Counted from the stretch's first letter, positions 32,705-44,215 are shown. The stretch is DNA of 64,000 nucleotides from Pampus argenteus (GCA_036937835.1 CM072873.1:19589001-19653000); one strand, 5' to 3'. Made by a program: numbers and translations. The notes: generated from the letters alone by a model not told the origin.

Positions 32705-33040
32705 TAAAAGGTTCGGACGGATTATGCTGTCTCTAAATGTTTACGTTGAACATTGACTGATCATAACTTCACTGATGCATGTGTATGAATATTTGCATGC
32801 CATGTTTATAGCCACAAGGGGAAAGGATTTATCCTTCAGCTGGAGTCAGAGGTATCAATGAGCCAACATCTCCTATACCTTCCAGGTGCTGCAGCCTGTG
32901 TGTATATCCAGCAGAGCTTAAGTGTTCAAAGCCACCGTCATGCTGTGGCCGGTGAGTCCTGCATGATAAGCAGGCATCTCTCTCCTCCAGCCCCCGTTGG
33001 ATGATGAAGACATCGAGCGATGACTTGTAGAAACGCACAC
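32705..33040. other. Non-coding DNA, nothing recognised
   Basis: Mixed-composition unique sequence. Confidence 0.5.
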
Positions 33041-33300
33041 TGTGTATTCACGTGCATCTGTGTACGTGTGCGAGTGTGTTTATTCAAGTGTATTTGTGTG
33101 AGCTAACCGAGATGTTTAATCTGAGCCAGTCATTGAGGTTAGCATGGGGTGGGTTTTTTTTGGCAGCTTTTTCCGATTTCGTTTGAAGGTGACATCACTG
33201 AGGATTTGTCACATGAGTGTGCATGCTGTGCGTATGTGTTTCTGTGTGTGTATACGTTACGTGAGTGAAACTGCAGAATGTGTGTATGTTAAACATGTGC
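33041..33300. repeat. Degenerate TG-rich region
   Basis: Scattered GTGTG, GTGCG and GTATGTG units over about 260 bases, separated by unique sequence; looks like decayed (TG)n arrays. Confidence 0.55.
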
Positions 33301-33600
33301 TGATAATTATACGTTAGTTTCCACAGGGAAGCCAGTGGGCAGGGTGGAAAGTGTGTTTGAACCCGCGTTACATAAGTCTACAATCAGGCAGTATGGTAGT
33401 GATTCAAACTATGGTAAACATGTTGGCAAGAACCAATCAGTGAAACTTTCATCTTCAAGTGTTGCAGGCAGTTTATTCATCACTCTGGCACAGTATTGTA
33501 TACTGTAATGCAGGGGTGTGGAGGGATTGTGTGTGTGTGTATTAGAGAGAGTTTGAAACCTTTCTATTACCATAAATAATTAACATCACCCATTTTTATA
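33301..33600. other. Non-coding DNA with a short TG run
   Basis: A short TG run lies at about 33527-33540. Nothing else recognised. Confidence 0.5.
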
Positions 33601-33639
33601 AGCAGCATAACCGTCTACAGATTTTCTTTTTTTTTTTAA

Positions 33640-33890
33640 GAGGAGATGAGGCAAGCTCCTCATCAACCGGCTTATTCCAACAAACACTATAGAATCATTA
33701 ATTGGTGGAGTGGATTTCATTGGACAGCCCTTTATTAATGTTTTACAAGAGGATTGCCTCATTCTCAAATTACAGTGCCGATGATTTAGCCTTTGCTCTC
33801 GGGCCAGTGCAACGCTCCTCTCAGTTCCATTTGTCAGGGCCCCCTGAGTGTTTACAATTGCCTTCGGTTGTAAAAATCAGACTGGTCTGA
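33640..33890. promoter_or_regulatory. Strong candidate enhancer-type element
   Basis: ATTAATTG (33697-33704), CATTGGAC near 33719, TTTATTAATG (33731-33740) and CAAATTACAG near 33766 give several homeodomain cores in about 90 bases of unique sequence. A poly-T run (33627-33638) precedes it. Confidence 0.42.
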
Positions 33891-34195
33891 CGCTTCCTGC
33901 TGCTGCTTTTGTTAACTACGAGGTGCCATGTCCCAGTTCTCTATATGTACGGTAGATGTAGCCAAAGAAGCACCGCGGGGGCATCGTAAAAAAGAACCTT
34001 ACAGGATATTGAAATAATGACCGTTGTTTGCAAAAAACAGGATAGCGCGGCTCAATCATTTCCTCGTGTATTTGTCCCGAGCAATCATAAACTCCTCCGA
34101 GAACACTCATAGTTGTCTGCGGTGCGCTAATCCAATATGGGATGGGACACATGGAAAAGAAACATTGCCTCTAAGTACCTAGTTATCTAGCTGGG
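33891..34195. other. Non-coding DNA, nothing recognised
   Basis: Unique sequence with a 78-codon minus frame (33916-34152) that has no recognised similarity. Confidence 0.5.
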
Positions 34196-34199
34196 TCTG

Positions 34200-34545
34200 C
34201 CAACCAGACTGAATCTGCTCTGATTTTTTTGCCTATCAGTCTGCAGAGTGAGGGCACAAGCAGTGAATTAATGGTCAGGAGATTTATTTGTTTGGTGTAA
34301 TAAGGACTGTAAAACAGTAAGAGCTCTGTGCAGCCTTGCAGGCCCCCTGCCCCGTGGGTACAATCAAATGTTGCCAGTAAATCAATAGAGCTGGAAGAGG
34401 TTTTTATAACCCGAGTTTAACACCAGGCTCTAAGTGCTCCAGGTGGCAGGTCATTTGTTCATTATCCCAACTTATCACAATAAACAATGGCAACTCTGAT
34501 TGGACTACTACGAGAGAGGGAAAAAAATTGGAGAGGAAGAAGACA
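34200..34545. promoter_or_regulatory. Strong candidate enhancer with SOX-type sites
   Basis: AACAATGG (34483-34490) is a close SOX consensus. ACAAT also occurs at 34477-34481, so two sites lie within 14 bases. GTGAATTAATGGTC (about 34262) and GTACAATCAAATG (34358-34370) add homeodomain- and SOX-like cores. Confidence 0.42.
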
Positions 34546-34828
34546 AAAAAATCTCAGGTGGGCAGGAGAGGGCTAATAAGGAAGGCAGAGAGTGGGCAGG
34601 AGACAGAAGATGAACCGCTGTAATTACGCACAGGAGCAGGAGGAGAGCTGGGACAGTAACAGATAGCGTGAGAGCTCTTCAAGCTGTCAGCCTGCACCGA
34701 TGACTCCACTCATGCCAGGGTTTTAATGGTGGCTCTCCTTTCAGTGCCATCAACAGGTCTTGGCTTTAAATATTGTCAATACAGACAACAGTACAGCCTG
34801 GTGCTTTTTTTAGGAGCCACCAAACCAA

Positions 34829-34846
34829 ACAAAACAAAACAAACTA
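34829..34846 (+). repeat. (AAAAC)n short repeat
   Basis: Three to four AAAC/AAAAC units in a row. Confidence 0.75.
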
Positions 34847-34924
34847 AGAGTTATGCATCATATTCAGTCAGAAACATGATTAAACAGCATGCATGTGCAG
34901 CAAGTAAAGCAGTAAAATAGGCCT

Positions 34925-35062
34925 CCATGCTGTTTGCAGATGGCTTTACCCAAAGGGACCTACAGTAATGTGAGTGCAACCGTGTGACCCTGCTGGGAAC
35001 TGAACTCCTAACCCAGGACAAGCACACTTTATCAACTGAACCACACCGGACCACATGGTTCT
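34925..35062 (-). mobile_element. tRNA-derived SINE fragment, minus strand
   Basis: On the minus strand an A-box-like TGGTTCAGTTGA (complement of 35032-35043) is followed 25 bases later by a B-box-like AGTTCAGTTCC (complement of 34996-35006). Then comes CTGTAGGTCCCTTTGGGTAAAG (complement within 34943-34964), close to the TGTAAGTCGCTTTGGATAAA tail segment found in many teleost SINEs and partner LINEs. Divergence suggests an old copy. The family name was not assigned. The minus frame across it is not a gene. Confidence 0.7.
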
Positions 35063-35220
35063 GGGCCTTGTAAAGGTGACAGCACAGCGTATAGGAACTA
35101 CATGGAATATCGTTGCCATAAGTTACGGTGCAAATATTGCATCAGTCTTAGTTACTTAATGTTTGACTCCCGTACGGCAGCGCGGCAGGCTGGAGTTTGT
35201 AATTATACAGCACCGATCTA
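35063..35220. other. Non-coding DNA, nothing recognised
   Basis: Unique sequence between the SINE and the next element. Confidence 0.5.
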
Positions 35221-35224
35221 CTCT

Positions 35225-35330
35225 TTCTACTCTGCTGCTGTCACACTACTGCATAATTTACATGTCTATTAGCTCATCAATTACAGTGTAATTACTTAGA
35301 TGCACGGCTAGCTTTTTTCTTTTTTTTTTA
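35225..35330. promoter_or_regulatory. Strong candidate enhancer with paired homeodomain sites
   Basis: TCAATTAC (35277-35284) and the palindrome GTAATTAC (35288-35295) sit four bases apart, with CTATTAGC (35266-35273) upstream and GCATAATTTACATG before that. Homeodomain-type cores at this density suggest a cooperative site. Confidence 0.42.
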
Positions 35331-35365
35331 CCATATTATTAAGCAAGTCATCAAATGAATAAGTG

Positions 35366-35391
35366 AACAAACAAACAAACAAACAAGCAAA
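35366..35391 (+). repeat. (AAAC)n microsatellite
   Basis: About six AAAC/CAAA units with one G substitution. Confidence 0.92.
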
Positions 35392-37025
35392 CGCAGTGAT
35401 AAAGGTGGAGCAAACAACCACACGCAAATTGAAAAGGCAGGATTTCCAGCACGTGTGAGGAAGTCACCGCAGTTCCAACATTGTTTTTTTATTATTATTT
35501 TTATTTATTTATTTCTCTGTCTCATCCTTGGATTATCATCTGCATGTGTTCATCACTGATTCCACTGTTCTGCAGAAACGTCTCATGATTCATTACTGTG
35601 ATTAATAAGCCTATCATGTGAAACAAAAATACTGTATTGTGGCATCTCAACACTCATTGTGTCGCTCATAAGCTCTTTCAGGGATGCGTAATCTAGCTGC
35701 TCTACTATGAACCCACCCTCCCACCTCCACCACCTCCACCACCACCACCACCTTCTCTGCCGTCTCTCACCGTGCCTCTCACTTTTTGATGAATTAATGA
35801 CAGAGTGATTTTAGAAATGCATTATGCATGATGAGAATTGCTTTGTAATGGAAACAAACAGAGACAGTGGTGTAGGTCGGAGTGGCAAATCTATTGACCA
35901 TCAGCAGCACCTCATCCAGTATGCATTACTTATAGAGGATAGATGTGTTTTTGTGCTGTGAATACTAAAACTTAAGCCAACACTAGATGCTAAAAGTGCT
36001 GATGAGCCCTTTGCGATATGGTTTGAATTCCTGCCATTTCAATAAACTTAGCGGGACGTGGCTCACAGACAAACAGCAAACTGAAACAGGGTGTGTTTTG
36101 GGTTATGTTGAGAACACGTTTTCTTTCCAGCGCTGATTGGTGCGAGTTTCAAACAGTGTGGCTCAAAAATGTAGAAATTACTTAACCATGGATGGAGTTA
36201 AAAGAGAAAAGCATGGCAGTGATCCCATCATCCATTCACTTGGAGCGCAGGCTCAATCAAAGACATCTTGGCTGCGTCTCTCCAATGTTGCACACTCATG
36301 CTTTCCCCAGACGTCTCCTCGCACACAGACAAAAGTGTCTAGACTCAAACACACTGTACAGACAGTATCCTTGCAAAATATTCTTTTAATAAACAAAAGC
36401 TCATTTCTTTGCAGAACTTTCATTGAGCCTATACACAATCAGAATAGCCTTATTCAGCTTCAACAAGCTGTTCTTGTTTTGGCTGCTGCAGGTCATAGCG
36501 GTGAGAAATCTGGGGAAGTTAGCCTTGGTAATGGACTCCAGAAGGGGTCTGGGAGTTAAACAGTGATGAGCAATGGAAACTGTGGTCAGCGAGAGAGCAG
36601 CTGTAACCCTCTAACAGGCGTGGACAAGATGGGAGGAAGGAAACAGCCAAATGTTCAGAGGCCCAGCAATGGGTCTATTTTAAGGAAAGGGCTGGAGGGA
36701 GAGGAGGGGGAATCCAGAGCAGCACATGTGGGTATGCTGGCTGGCTGGCTGGCTGGCTGGATGGCTGACTGTTGAAGAAGCAGTGAGACAAGCTCAGCAG
36801 AGCAACAAGAGAGCTGGAGATGAATTGCTTGTACAGAGGCACTGTTAACTCCCAAAACTAGTTTTTAATGTAGGGTGTGCCTTCAGAGTTTGTGTAAAGG
36901 GTAAGTGGAGTTACACAAGTATAGCCCTGGAAAAAGACATGTGGCAAGCCACCATTGCATAATCCTCTGGGGACACGGTTAGAAACTAGCAAAGGCAAAT
37001 AAGCTATGAAGAGAGAAGCGAGTAG
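35392..37025. other. Non-coding interval with simple repeats
   Basis: Contains an ACC/TCC-rich stretch (about 35711-35755) and T/A-rich sequence near 35483-35513. The 140-codon plus frame (36137-36559) starts and ends without gene-like context and its sequence is not recognised. Confidence 0.5.
36735..36766 (+). repeat. (TGGC)n microsatellite
   Basis: About seven TGGC units with one ATGG variant near the end. Confidence 0.93.
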
Positions 37026-37029
37026 CCTG

Positions 37030-37485
37030 CTGCTTTCTGGTCATTAAGCTCTGTCATAAGTGCTCTCGCAGGTTCTGTTCTCTCCTTTTCACCTTTGGCC
37101 CCGGAACGATCCTCGAATTAATGCCATTTGTTCAACACAACAGTTTCTTTGTTGGGAAATGCACGAGAAATGGCTCAGGTATTGATATGTATATTAGCCT
37201 CCACAGGCCAGGTCTCATCTGCAGTTGAACAATTCCTATTGACTAGCATTTGCTGCCGCCGTAAGTTATTGTCTCGATAATTGATCTAATTGATCCGGCT
37301 CAATGGAAATCAACCAAAATGAGTAGTTTAATAAGTGAAGATGTTTCTTGTGAATCAATACTGATTATTAGTCAAAAGAGGCTAGGGTGTAGGACGGGGT
37401 CATCTATTGGATAACCTTAGCTGTTTACGTTTTTAATCGGCCTCTTATTTGTGTTTTGAGTTCCAGAGATTTTTTTTTTTTTTTA
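37030..37485. promoter_or_regulatory. Strong candidate enhancer cluster with tandem homeodomain site
   Basis: TAATTGATC is present twice in perfect tandem (37278-37286 and 37287-37295). Nearby are TCGAATTAATGCC (37114-37126), AACAACAG/TTTCTTTGTTGGG (SOX-like CTTTGTT, about 37147), GATTATTAGTC near 37363 and CTATTGGATAACC near 37404. The block is repeat-free until a T run at 37471-37484. Confidence 0.45.
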
Positions 37486-38585
37486 CCACGCGGCTGAAAT
37501 CTCCTCGTCTGGCTTATGTCTTGACAAAGTAAATAAATGATTCACTAGCCTCGCCAGTCGGGTTGGAATGTCAAAGGTCAGGAGGTCGGCGCAGCAAGCA
37601 GCCAGATTAGGTTTGAGGACACCATACGCTCAGTTCTCCTCTATTTGATTACTGCTTACCCATGTGTCCTCGAACATGGACGAACAACCCGAGCGTAGCT
37701 CACTGGCGAGCTTAATGTTAGAAGGAATGAAGGTGAACACGTAGTAATTCAATCATCTTCAACATCTAAGGCCTTTTTTTTTTAGACCTGTGTTGAAAAA
37801 GATTGCAAATGCAGAGAAACATATTCAGGATCATCCGGTTGAACCAAACCCGTATTTTTATGGCTTACCTTGTAATTGTCACGACAGAAGAAAGGTTGCA
37901 TTAATCTGTTCCTCAAACTGGACTTCCTGGATCATATTTCATTGGCTCACCGGTACCTTAAACATTACACCCTCACCGACACTTCATCCTGCCATATTTT
38001 TTTATTATTACAGGGCTGTTTTTTTGGTCTGAAAACACCACTAACACTGAACTTTTCAGCAGACCAGTCCTGTTTTGATTGAGACCTCATGCGGTTGAAA
38101 CAAATGCTGGGTTTTGAAGAAAAGCAACCACGTTGGAGGATGGTGAGGTAGAGTACTTGGCAGCGTGTTGCATCTCGATGGGGAAGGAAAGAGTACTATG
38201 TGTCTGTTATTGTTGAAAAGTTAGGACTTCTCCTGCACAATCTGTCATTTGTTTTCAAGGCAATAGACAACCCACAGGGAACAGATCCCGTTTCAAACGT
38301 TAAAAAAAAAAAAGGCTTTCAAGGCATTTGAAGTAAACAAATTAGACTCGGTGGCTGCGATGGCTCAAATGACAATATTTATCAATAATTGGAAATGATA
38401 AAGAACATCTTTGATATGTCGGTGGCTTCACCGTGTCTAGAAGGCAGAATGAAGGGAAGCCTGCGGTTTCTTTTCACAATCTCAGTCTCATTATAAAGCT
38501 TCACAGCAACACATTTTATAATGCTGTGTTTGCTTGAATAAACAGCTACAATTTGGCACAAAACAGACACCGCGGATGCCTGACT
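37486..38585. other. Non-coding DNA, nothing recognised
   Basis: Unique sequence with short T8 and A12 runs (37774, 38302). Frames at 37790-38032 and 37876-38082 overlap in different frames and are unrecognised. Confidence 0.5.
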
Positions 38586-38589
38586 TCAA

Positions 38590-38900
38590 CAAGCTGCCAG
38601 CCTCTCTGTGCTCACGATGGAAAGCAGGGAGCCAAGGAGCCTCTCTGGTGGAAATTATGAATATAAAGTCATGCATTATAGATTTGCAGGTGAATGTATT
38701 TATTCTCCTGCAAAAGTCGGAAATGTAAGCCAGCCAAATCAATGCGGGAGAGTTCATCTTTGTCCACCTAATCATTTGCTAATGGCTACTATCAATTGTC
38801 TGCCCACGGCTCCTGCATCCAACACCGTTGCAATTAAAGTCAACAAGCACATACTGTACTGTCGTCTAAAGATGCTTTAGCATGGGATTCCAGGTTAATG
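38590..38900. promoter_or_regulatory. Strong candidate enhancer-type element
   Basis: GGAAATTATGAATATAAAGT (38650-38669) and GTCATGCATTATAG follow GTGG, then CTAATCATTTGCTAATGGC (38768-38786) and ATCAATTGTC (38791-38800), and GCAATTAAAG near 38829. At least four homeodomain cores occur in about 170 bases of unique sequence. Confidence 0.45.
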
Positions 38901-39985
38901 TATTGATTATCTTCTGCATGGTAAATTGGATTTATTCCACATCATCAGTCTTGTTTATTTATTTATAACCACCCTGTAATTCATCAAAAATGAAAGATTT
39001 CCTATCTTGCTGATGGGCGAGAGCGTTAGCTGTCAAGGTAATCAAATGTATTGTTTTATTTATTTATATATATTTTTTTAAATGTAACATTTTCCACGCT
39101 TTTGATTTATGCGGCGATTGATGACAAACGATTTAAAAAAAAAAAAGCAAATCTGAGGAAATAGTCAGAATTTGTAGAAAGCAAAAGTGTGTCCCGACAG
39201 AAAACAGACCTAAATGTGCAGTGCTGTGTTAATGCAACCCACCGGACACCGCTTGTATGTCACACAGACTTAACAACAGCTTGCACTTCTGAACATGTTA
39301 CTTATTTATTTATTTGCTTACTAGTAAAGCCCTGCACCCACATCCTTGTGCTTCTGCCAGCATTGACAAATACAACACAATACAAAGGAATGCTTGCCTT
39401 TGGATTATTATTATTTATTCATGACGCCCCGGAGTCTTCCTGTCCATTTCCAGACATTATTTTAGTGTTCTGTCACTGTTTTAGTAAAGACAGTAACTAC
39501 ATCTCCAGATCATAAAATAAAAAAAGGAGATAGCGGTGGATGTGCACGGTGTGTATCCTTATACACTTGTATATAAAGTCATATCTGCAAGCATCAGTGT
39601 GTGACGCTTTGTTTTGGCAAATTAATTCTTCCAACAGGATTTCAAAAAAAGAAGAAAATATCCAGGTCAACTTCTGGAAATATCCATATTCCCAATATAT
39701 TACGAAAGTGATGTGTTTCTTTGTTGCTGAAAGTAATCCCACGCTTCTTAAGTCACTCTCAGGCTCAGGGGAGTGTTCCTATATGCATAACACAGTGCGT
39801 GTGGATCTGCGCTGTGAGCTCTCCTCTGGCATTGATGTACACTAATGTACTCCACCTCCCCTTGGGTAGACCTGTCTGCATCATCTTATCAGAATCCCAT
39901 ACATCTATCCATCCCAACGCCAACGTCATTGTCTGTAATAAAAAGGTTTTAGCCGAGAGAGGCAAGGCGAGCTATTCACCATAAT
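38901..39985. other. Non-coding AT-rich DNA
   Basis: TTTATT-type AT-rich runs at 38955-38968 and 39055-39080. Open frames at 39189-39515, 39540-39845 and 39721-39984 overlap and are not recognised. Confidence 0.5.
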
Positions 39986-39999
39986 ATAATATTCCCAGC

Positions 40000-40260
40000 G
40001 TCGTCTGCACTTTAAACCTGTCTCACACTGACAAGCGTGCTTCACCCTGTGGGGTCAGTGGGATCTCCCATCACTGTCCAACCGCGCAGTCTGACTGACG
40101 CAAATCCTATAGAATTGCCTGTTTTCAACTTGAGCGTGCATCTCCTCTTGACACTTGCAGCGCTTCTGCGGATCTCCAGTAACAATATCACCTATAGAAT
40201 CAATCGCAGCACTGTATTTGAGGCCTATGGACGTCATTGATCAATGCTTTGATGTCATGG
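40000..40260. other. Unique block, open on both strands
   Basis: Plus frame 40037-40240 (67 codons) and minus frame 40055-40237 (60 codons) both run the length of the block with protein-like mixed composition and several CpGs. CCTATAGAAT occurs twice (40106-40115 and 40191-40200). Neither peptide is recognised; a conserved non-coding element or a lone exon is possible. Confidence 0.22.
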
Positions 40261-40269
40261 CCTTTCATA

Positions 40270-40530
40270 AATTGCGACCTTTTTAGTATTGGCATGCCCC
40301 CGTCACTCCCGGAGACAGTCCCCCCTCTCCAGTGGGCACCGAGCGAGAGGCTGGGAGTCTGAGGCAAACCGGTGCCGTGTCACAGGTGTCAATACAGCTG
40401 CTCCTTATTGACAATTAGGCTCCTCTGGACCCCTGAAATGAAATTGGAGATGACAAGCCTCTGACTTTTATCCTGACCCCACACCTCATCCCAGAAATAT
40501 GTAATCGTGGCCCCTCCAGGGGAATTCAGT
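40270..40530. promoter_or_regulatory. Strong candidate enhancer with T-box and SOX-like sites
   Basis: AGGTGTC (40384-40390), a T-box half site, is 16 bases before ATTGACAATTAG (40407-40418), which overlaps SOX-like ACAAT and homeodomain AATTAG cores. AAATGAAATTGGAGATGAC follows. Unique sequence bounded by T-rich DNA at about 40531. Confidence 0.42.
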
Positions 40531-42110
40531 TTTTTTATTATTATTTTTTTATTAAGAAATAAAAAATGACAATGCTTGTTTTAAAGGGATGTGTTTGATA
40601 GCGATTCCCATATATTCAGAAAGAGACATCCAACAGGCTGCATTATGCATCCCGTGTGCTTGTGTGACCCACAGCCCAGAGTGAACAGGGAGAATATTTG
40701 TTTGTGTGCCTCTGCAGTGACACTTGGCCATCTCGTACTATTCTTTTCTCTCCGATGCTTCAAGCAGTATATATGTTTTCAGGAGAAGGCAGCATTCAGA
40801 AGTACTTTAGCTTGTTAAAATTGACCATAAACAGCTCATTGTTTTAAGAGGGCCAGACACGGTCATTTGATACCAGCGCTAGACTGGCTTCTCGCCCCTT
40901 AGCTATCCTGTTATTTCACTCCAGTAGCACACATGGGGTTGTACGGATGAAATATTGCCAATATAAGGCGAGCACACACTGCTTGGGAGGGATGTGTACA
41001 GAGCATTCTTTTACACTCTGGGAAATGTTCAGACTGAAAGCTCACGGTGGATATTAATGTTACAACAGTTTCATTTTGCTTTCATTTACAAGAATATATG
41101 AGCTCTATCACATATTTTCCTACAGTACCTTCCTATATTTGCATTTTTCTTTGATTGACTCGTAAAAAAACAAATGAACTTAGAACAGCACGGAGCACAA
41201 ACATGTTCAGAAAACATCTAAAAAAAATAAATAAAACAACATTCATTATTTTAAAAAAAAATGTTTGTTTGGATTAATTCAAGATTTTTCTGTGAAGATA
41301 AAAGAAATGGTGCATTCAGGACCCCACCTGTCTCTCTCCACAGTGCTCTCCCCCCACACCCTCCTCTTTCTCTCTTTCGTATTCAGCCCATCATCGGTGC
41401 CCCTGACGGCAGTCTGATGTGTTCTCAGCGTGCTCCTTTACATGCACATGTCAGCGCAGTTGAATGAGTCACCTGAACTGACAGCAGATGGTGCTCTTTG
41501 GGTACGAGAGGCCTGATCCATCCACTCAGCCCCCTCTCCTTGCAATCTATCATCATTCTCCTTCTCTGTCTTCTCCCCCAAGACCACTGAGGGGACTCTG
41601 GACCACCATCCTCTGTGCCATCATTTACCTTTGTGCAGGGGAATGTCAGCCTGCTCAGCCTTGGGCTTTTTATCCAGGGAGCTGGCTGCAGCTAGTCGAC
41701 GTGCAGTTTAGACAGGGATCCATGGGGCACTTCTTAATGATGTGGTTCAGTGATAAACCTGGGAAAGACTGACTGACTGAAAATTGTCTCGGTGTGGTAG
41801 TGAAAGCCTAAAAAAAAAACACACACACAAAAAAAAGCAGCACATTGTACAGAGGCTGCTGGAGGAAAGATTGACTGAGATTCAATGCTCTAAACTTTCA
41901 AACTGGTCTCATTCTCCAAATGTTTGTATTATACAACATATAAAAGATGGATTCCCAGGAGCAGGGGCATAATTAAAAAAAAAAAAGTGATGGTCGGCTA
42001 ACGTTGTAAAATAAGGAAGCCCTATCGATTAGCATACATTAAATGTGCACATGAAGACACATTTTACCCAGAGAGTGTCTTTAATGTTATATAAAAAGCC
42101 ATAATGAATC
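40531..42110. other. Non-coding interval, nothing firm
   Basis: AT-rich runs at 40531-40568 and 41215-41264, a C/T-rich part at 41325-41375, and an A/CA-rich run at 41811-41836. The part around 40820-41110 is unique with CTCATTGTTTTAAG and could be another weak element. No gene. Confidence 0.45.
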
Positions 42111-42114
42111 CATT

Positions 42115-42605
42115 TAGAAACCTGATATACAGCGTGTAGGATTTAGCTTTTCACAAGCTCTCTGACCTGTCTGTGCAATGCAAATGTTTTAATATGCCAG
42201 AGTGTTTGCTGGGAGCCAATCAGGTATATTGCGGTGATTAGATTAAAATCCGATTTTTCCGTCAACTCAGCAAAGCTGTATCGGTAGTCAATTAAGATCT
42301 GTCATAATGTGATGGAGGACAGTTTGAAATGATCCCCTGCTCTGCTAAATGTATGACAAGCTACTACTAAAAGGGTCACTGCCATGACCTTGATTCACCA
42401 GAGGCTTTAAATACACAATCTGCTGGTTTCAGCATATGCAATATTTTCTCGTAGTCTCCAAGTGAAACATCAATGAAGTGTGTCTGCAGGCGCCTGTGCA
42501 GACAGTTCTTTATACATTTCCCATTTTCCCACACAATAGAAATCAATGCACAAGTAATTCACATATTCATTAAGAAAATATGTCCACATGTTCTAAACCT
42601 ATTTG
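42115..42605. promoter_or_regulatory. Strong candidate enhancer cluster with octamer site
   Basis: A perfect POU octamer ATGCAAAT lies at 42178-42185, then AGCCAATCAGG (42215-42225; PBX/CCAAT-like), tandem GATTAGATTA (42236-42245; bicoid-class core on the complement), CAATTAAG (42299-42306), CTTTAAATACAC near 42404 and CATATGCAATATTTTC near 42433. Nearly 500 bases without a simple repeat. One of the most convincing regulatory blocks in the window. Confidence 0.47.
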
Positions 42606-43120
42606 TGAATTAGCTGACAAATTATTCCCTTTCACATTAGTGCTTTGACTGAGCGGTGGGCAGCAGGATTCAGACTTAGACACTTTTTTTTTTCTTCTCT
42701 CGGTTAATAGTCCTACTTAATACTCATCAATCATAGCAGTCAAAAAATATTGATTGCTGGCTAGATTAAATCAGAGTTATTCCACTGTGATGGCTATTAC
42801 AAAGTACAGCTATTACAGTGAAACAGTTCTTGATTTACTGTCTGTGTATTGTGCTGAGATTTGTGTGTGAGTGTGCTTGTGTATGTAAAAGTGTGTGTGT
42901 GTGTAGTTCAGTTGAGCTGATTCAATCTTTATACAAAGTTTGAAAATGCATTTTCTTTCTCCACAGCGTGTCTCTACATCTCTCTTCACCTCCTGGAGTT
43001 TTATTACAAAACATCTATGCGAATCAACTCTGACAACTTTTTTCAGGGAACGCCGTCGTGTTTTGTTTTGTTTGAGAGATGGATGTTGCACTGTATGACT
43101 GCACTTTTGCACAATGTGGA
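42606..43120. other. Non-coding DNA with TG-rich stretch
   Basis: TG-rich imperfect repeats at about 42861-42905. Also unique AT-rich sequence with CAATATTGATTG-like cores near 42746. Confidence 0.5.
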
Positions 43121-43124
43121 TGAC

Positions 43125-43149
43125 CGTGTGTGTGTGTGTGTGTGTGTGT
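43125..43149. repeat. (GT)n microsatellite
   Basis: Twelve GT units. Confidence 0.97.
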
Positions 43150-43690
43150 CAGAAATGATGTCATCAGAAATACTCACGGTTGCATTACTAAGAGCTTCGT
43201 AACACCTATGACACATATACAATCACCTAACGAATTATATCAATAATAAATACGGGTATTCTCCACCTACTGGAACTTGTGTCAGCCCCACTGACAGTAT
43301 AGAAGCACGCTCTGTTAGAGATGTACTGTCTGCCCCATTTGACCTCCGTTGGCTTCATCACCGGGGAGTTATGAAAGCCTTGTGAGTAGCGAGCCTGTTC
43401 TGTACTGCAATTGTCTGAGACAGGTGCCTCAGAGCACTGAAACAGCTGGGACCGGTCATCAGTGCTCACTGGAGATGACATCACCTGACAAGTGTTCGTC
43501 TGACTCATCTCTCACTCTCTGGCTTCACGTAAGGCCCTTGACACATGCATCACCGCCGAAGCACTCGTACAGGAGAGGAGTGTCGGACCGGACGAGGGCC
43601 GCGGGCGCTAAGTTCAGTCATGCTGCTTGACTTATGCCAAGACCATGTAAAAAGGAGGTGAGGTAAGAGGGTAAGAGGGCAGAGGCAGGT
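43150..43690. other. Non-coding DNA with overlapping frames and a CpG-rich end
   Basis: Minus 43227-43508 and plus 43349-43630 frames, both 93 codons, overlap and are unrecognised. CpG is frequent at about 43550-43612. Nothing else stands out. Confidence 0.45.
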
Positions 43691-43703
43691 GATGCGGCCG
43701 CTG

Positions 43704-43718
43704 TCATCATCATCATCA
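43704..43718. repeat. (CAT)n short repeat
   Basis: Four to five CAT units within otherwise unique sequence. Confidence 0.85.
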
Positions 43719-43719
43719 C

Positions 43720-44215
43720 GCTCTGACAGGTGCTTTACTTTGCATCAATGGCCCTTTTTGTATAAGAGAGGAATGCTGCGGTTTAAGGGCAGAAGAAGTA
43801 AGAAGTCTGACACAAAGGACAATTAAACTAGAGAAGTCAAGAGTAGGAACAAGGCTGCTCCACTTTAGTGTTTAGGGCTGTGAATCAGGGAAGGTCCATC
43901 CCTGCCTAGGACATAAAACAGTGATCTCTTTAATTACCTAGCATAAAATCCACAGTATAATATTCTCACCCCAGCATTATACAGGACTGGAGTCGTATGA
44001 TTCTCTGGAGGTGACTGTCTAGTCCTACGACAAGGGGAAAGATGAAGGTAATGTAAATGGATGGGCTCTTTTGTGGGCAGCTGTAAAAAGCAATCAATTA
44101 ATTTGGTAATTTATACATCTCAGTAGAAGGTGAATCAGATGGAATATGTGATTTGCCATTAAACTGTCCAACACATCATTCTTAACTTTAGATGACTATT
44201 CATGAGCTGAATACC
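43720..44215. promoter_or_regulatory. Strong candidate enhancer cluster
   Basis: CTTTAATTACCTAGCATAAA (43928-43947) and CAATCAATTAATTTGG (44091-44106) are dense homeodomain/PBX-like groups. CATTAAACTG (44158-44167) and GATGACTATTCATGAGC near 44191 follow. Unique sequence throughout. Confidence 0.43.

Noticed and set aside
34182..34193. Twelve bases matching the middle of miR-9 (GTTATCTAGCTG)
   Set aside because: The seed part is absent and no precursor hairpin could be seen around it.
36137..36559. 140-codon plus frame
   Set aside because: No recognisable domain and no gene-like context; length is within what chance gives in 64 kb.
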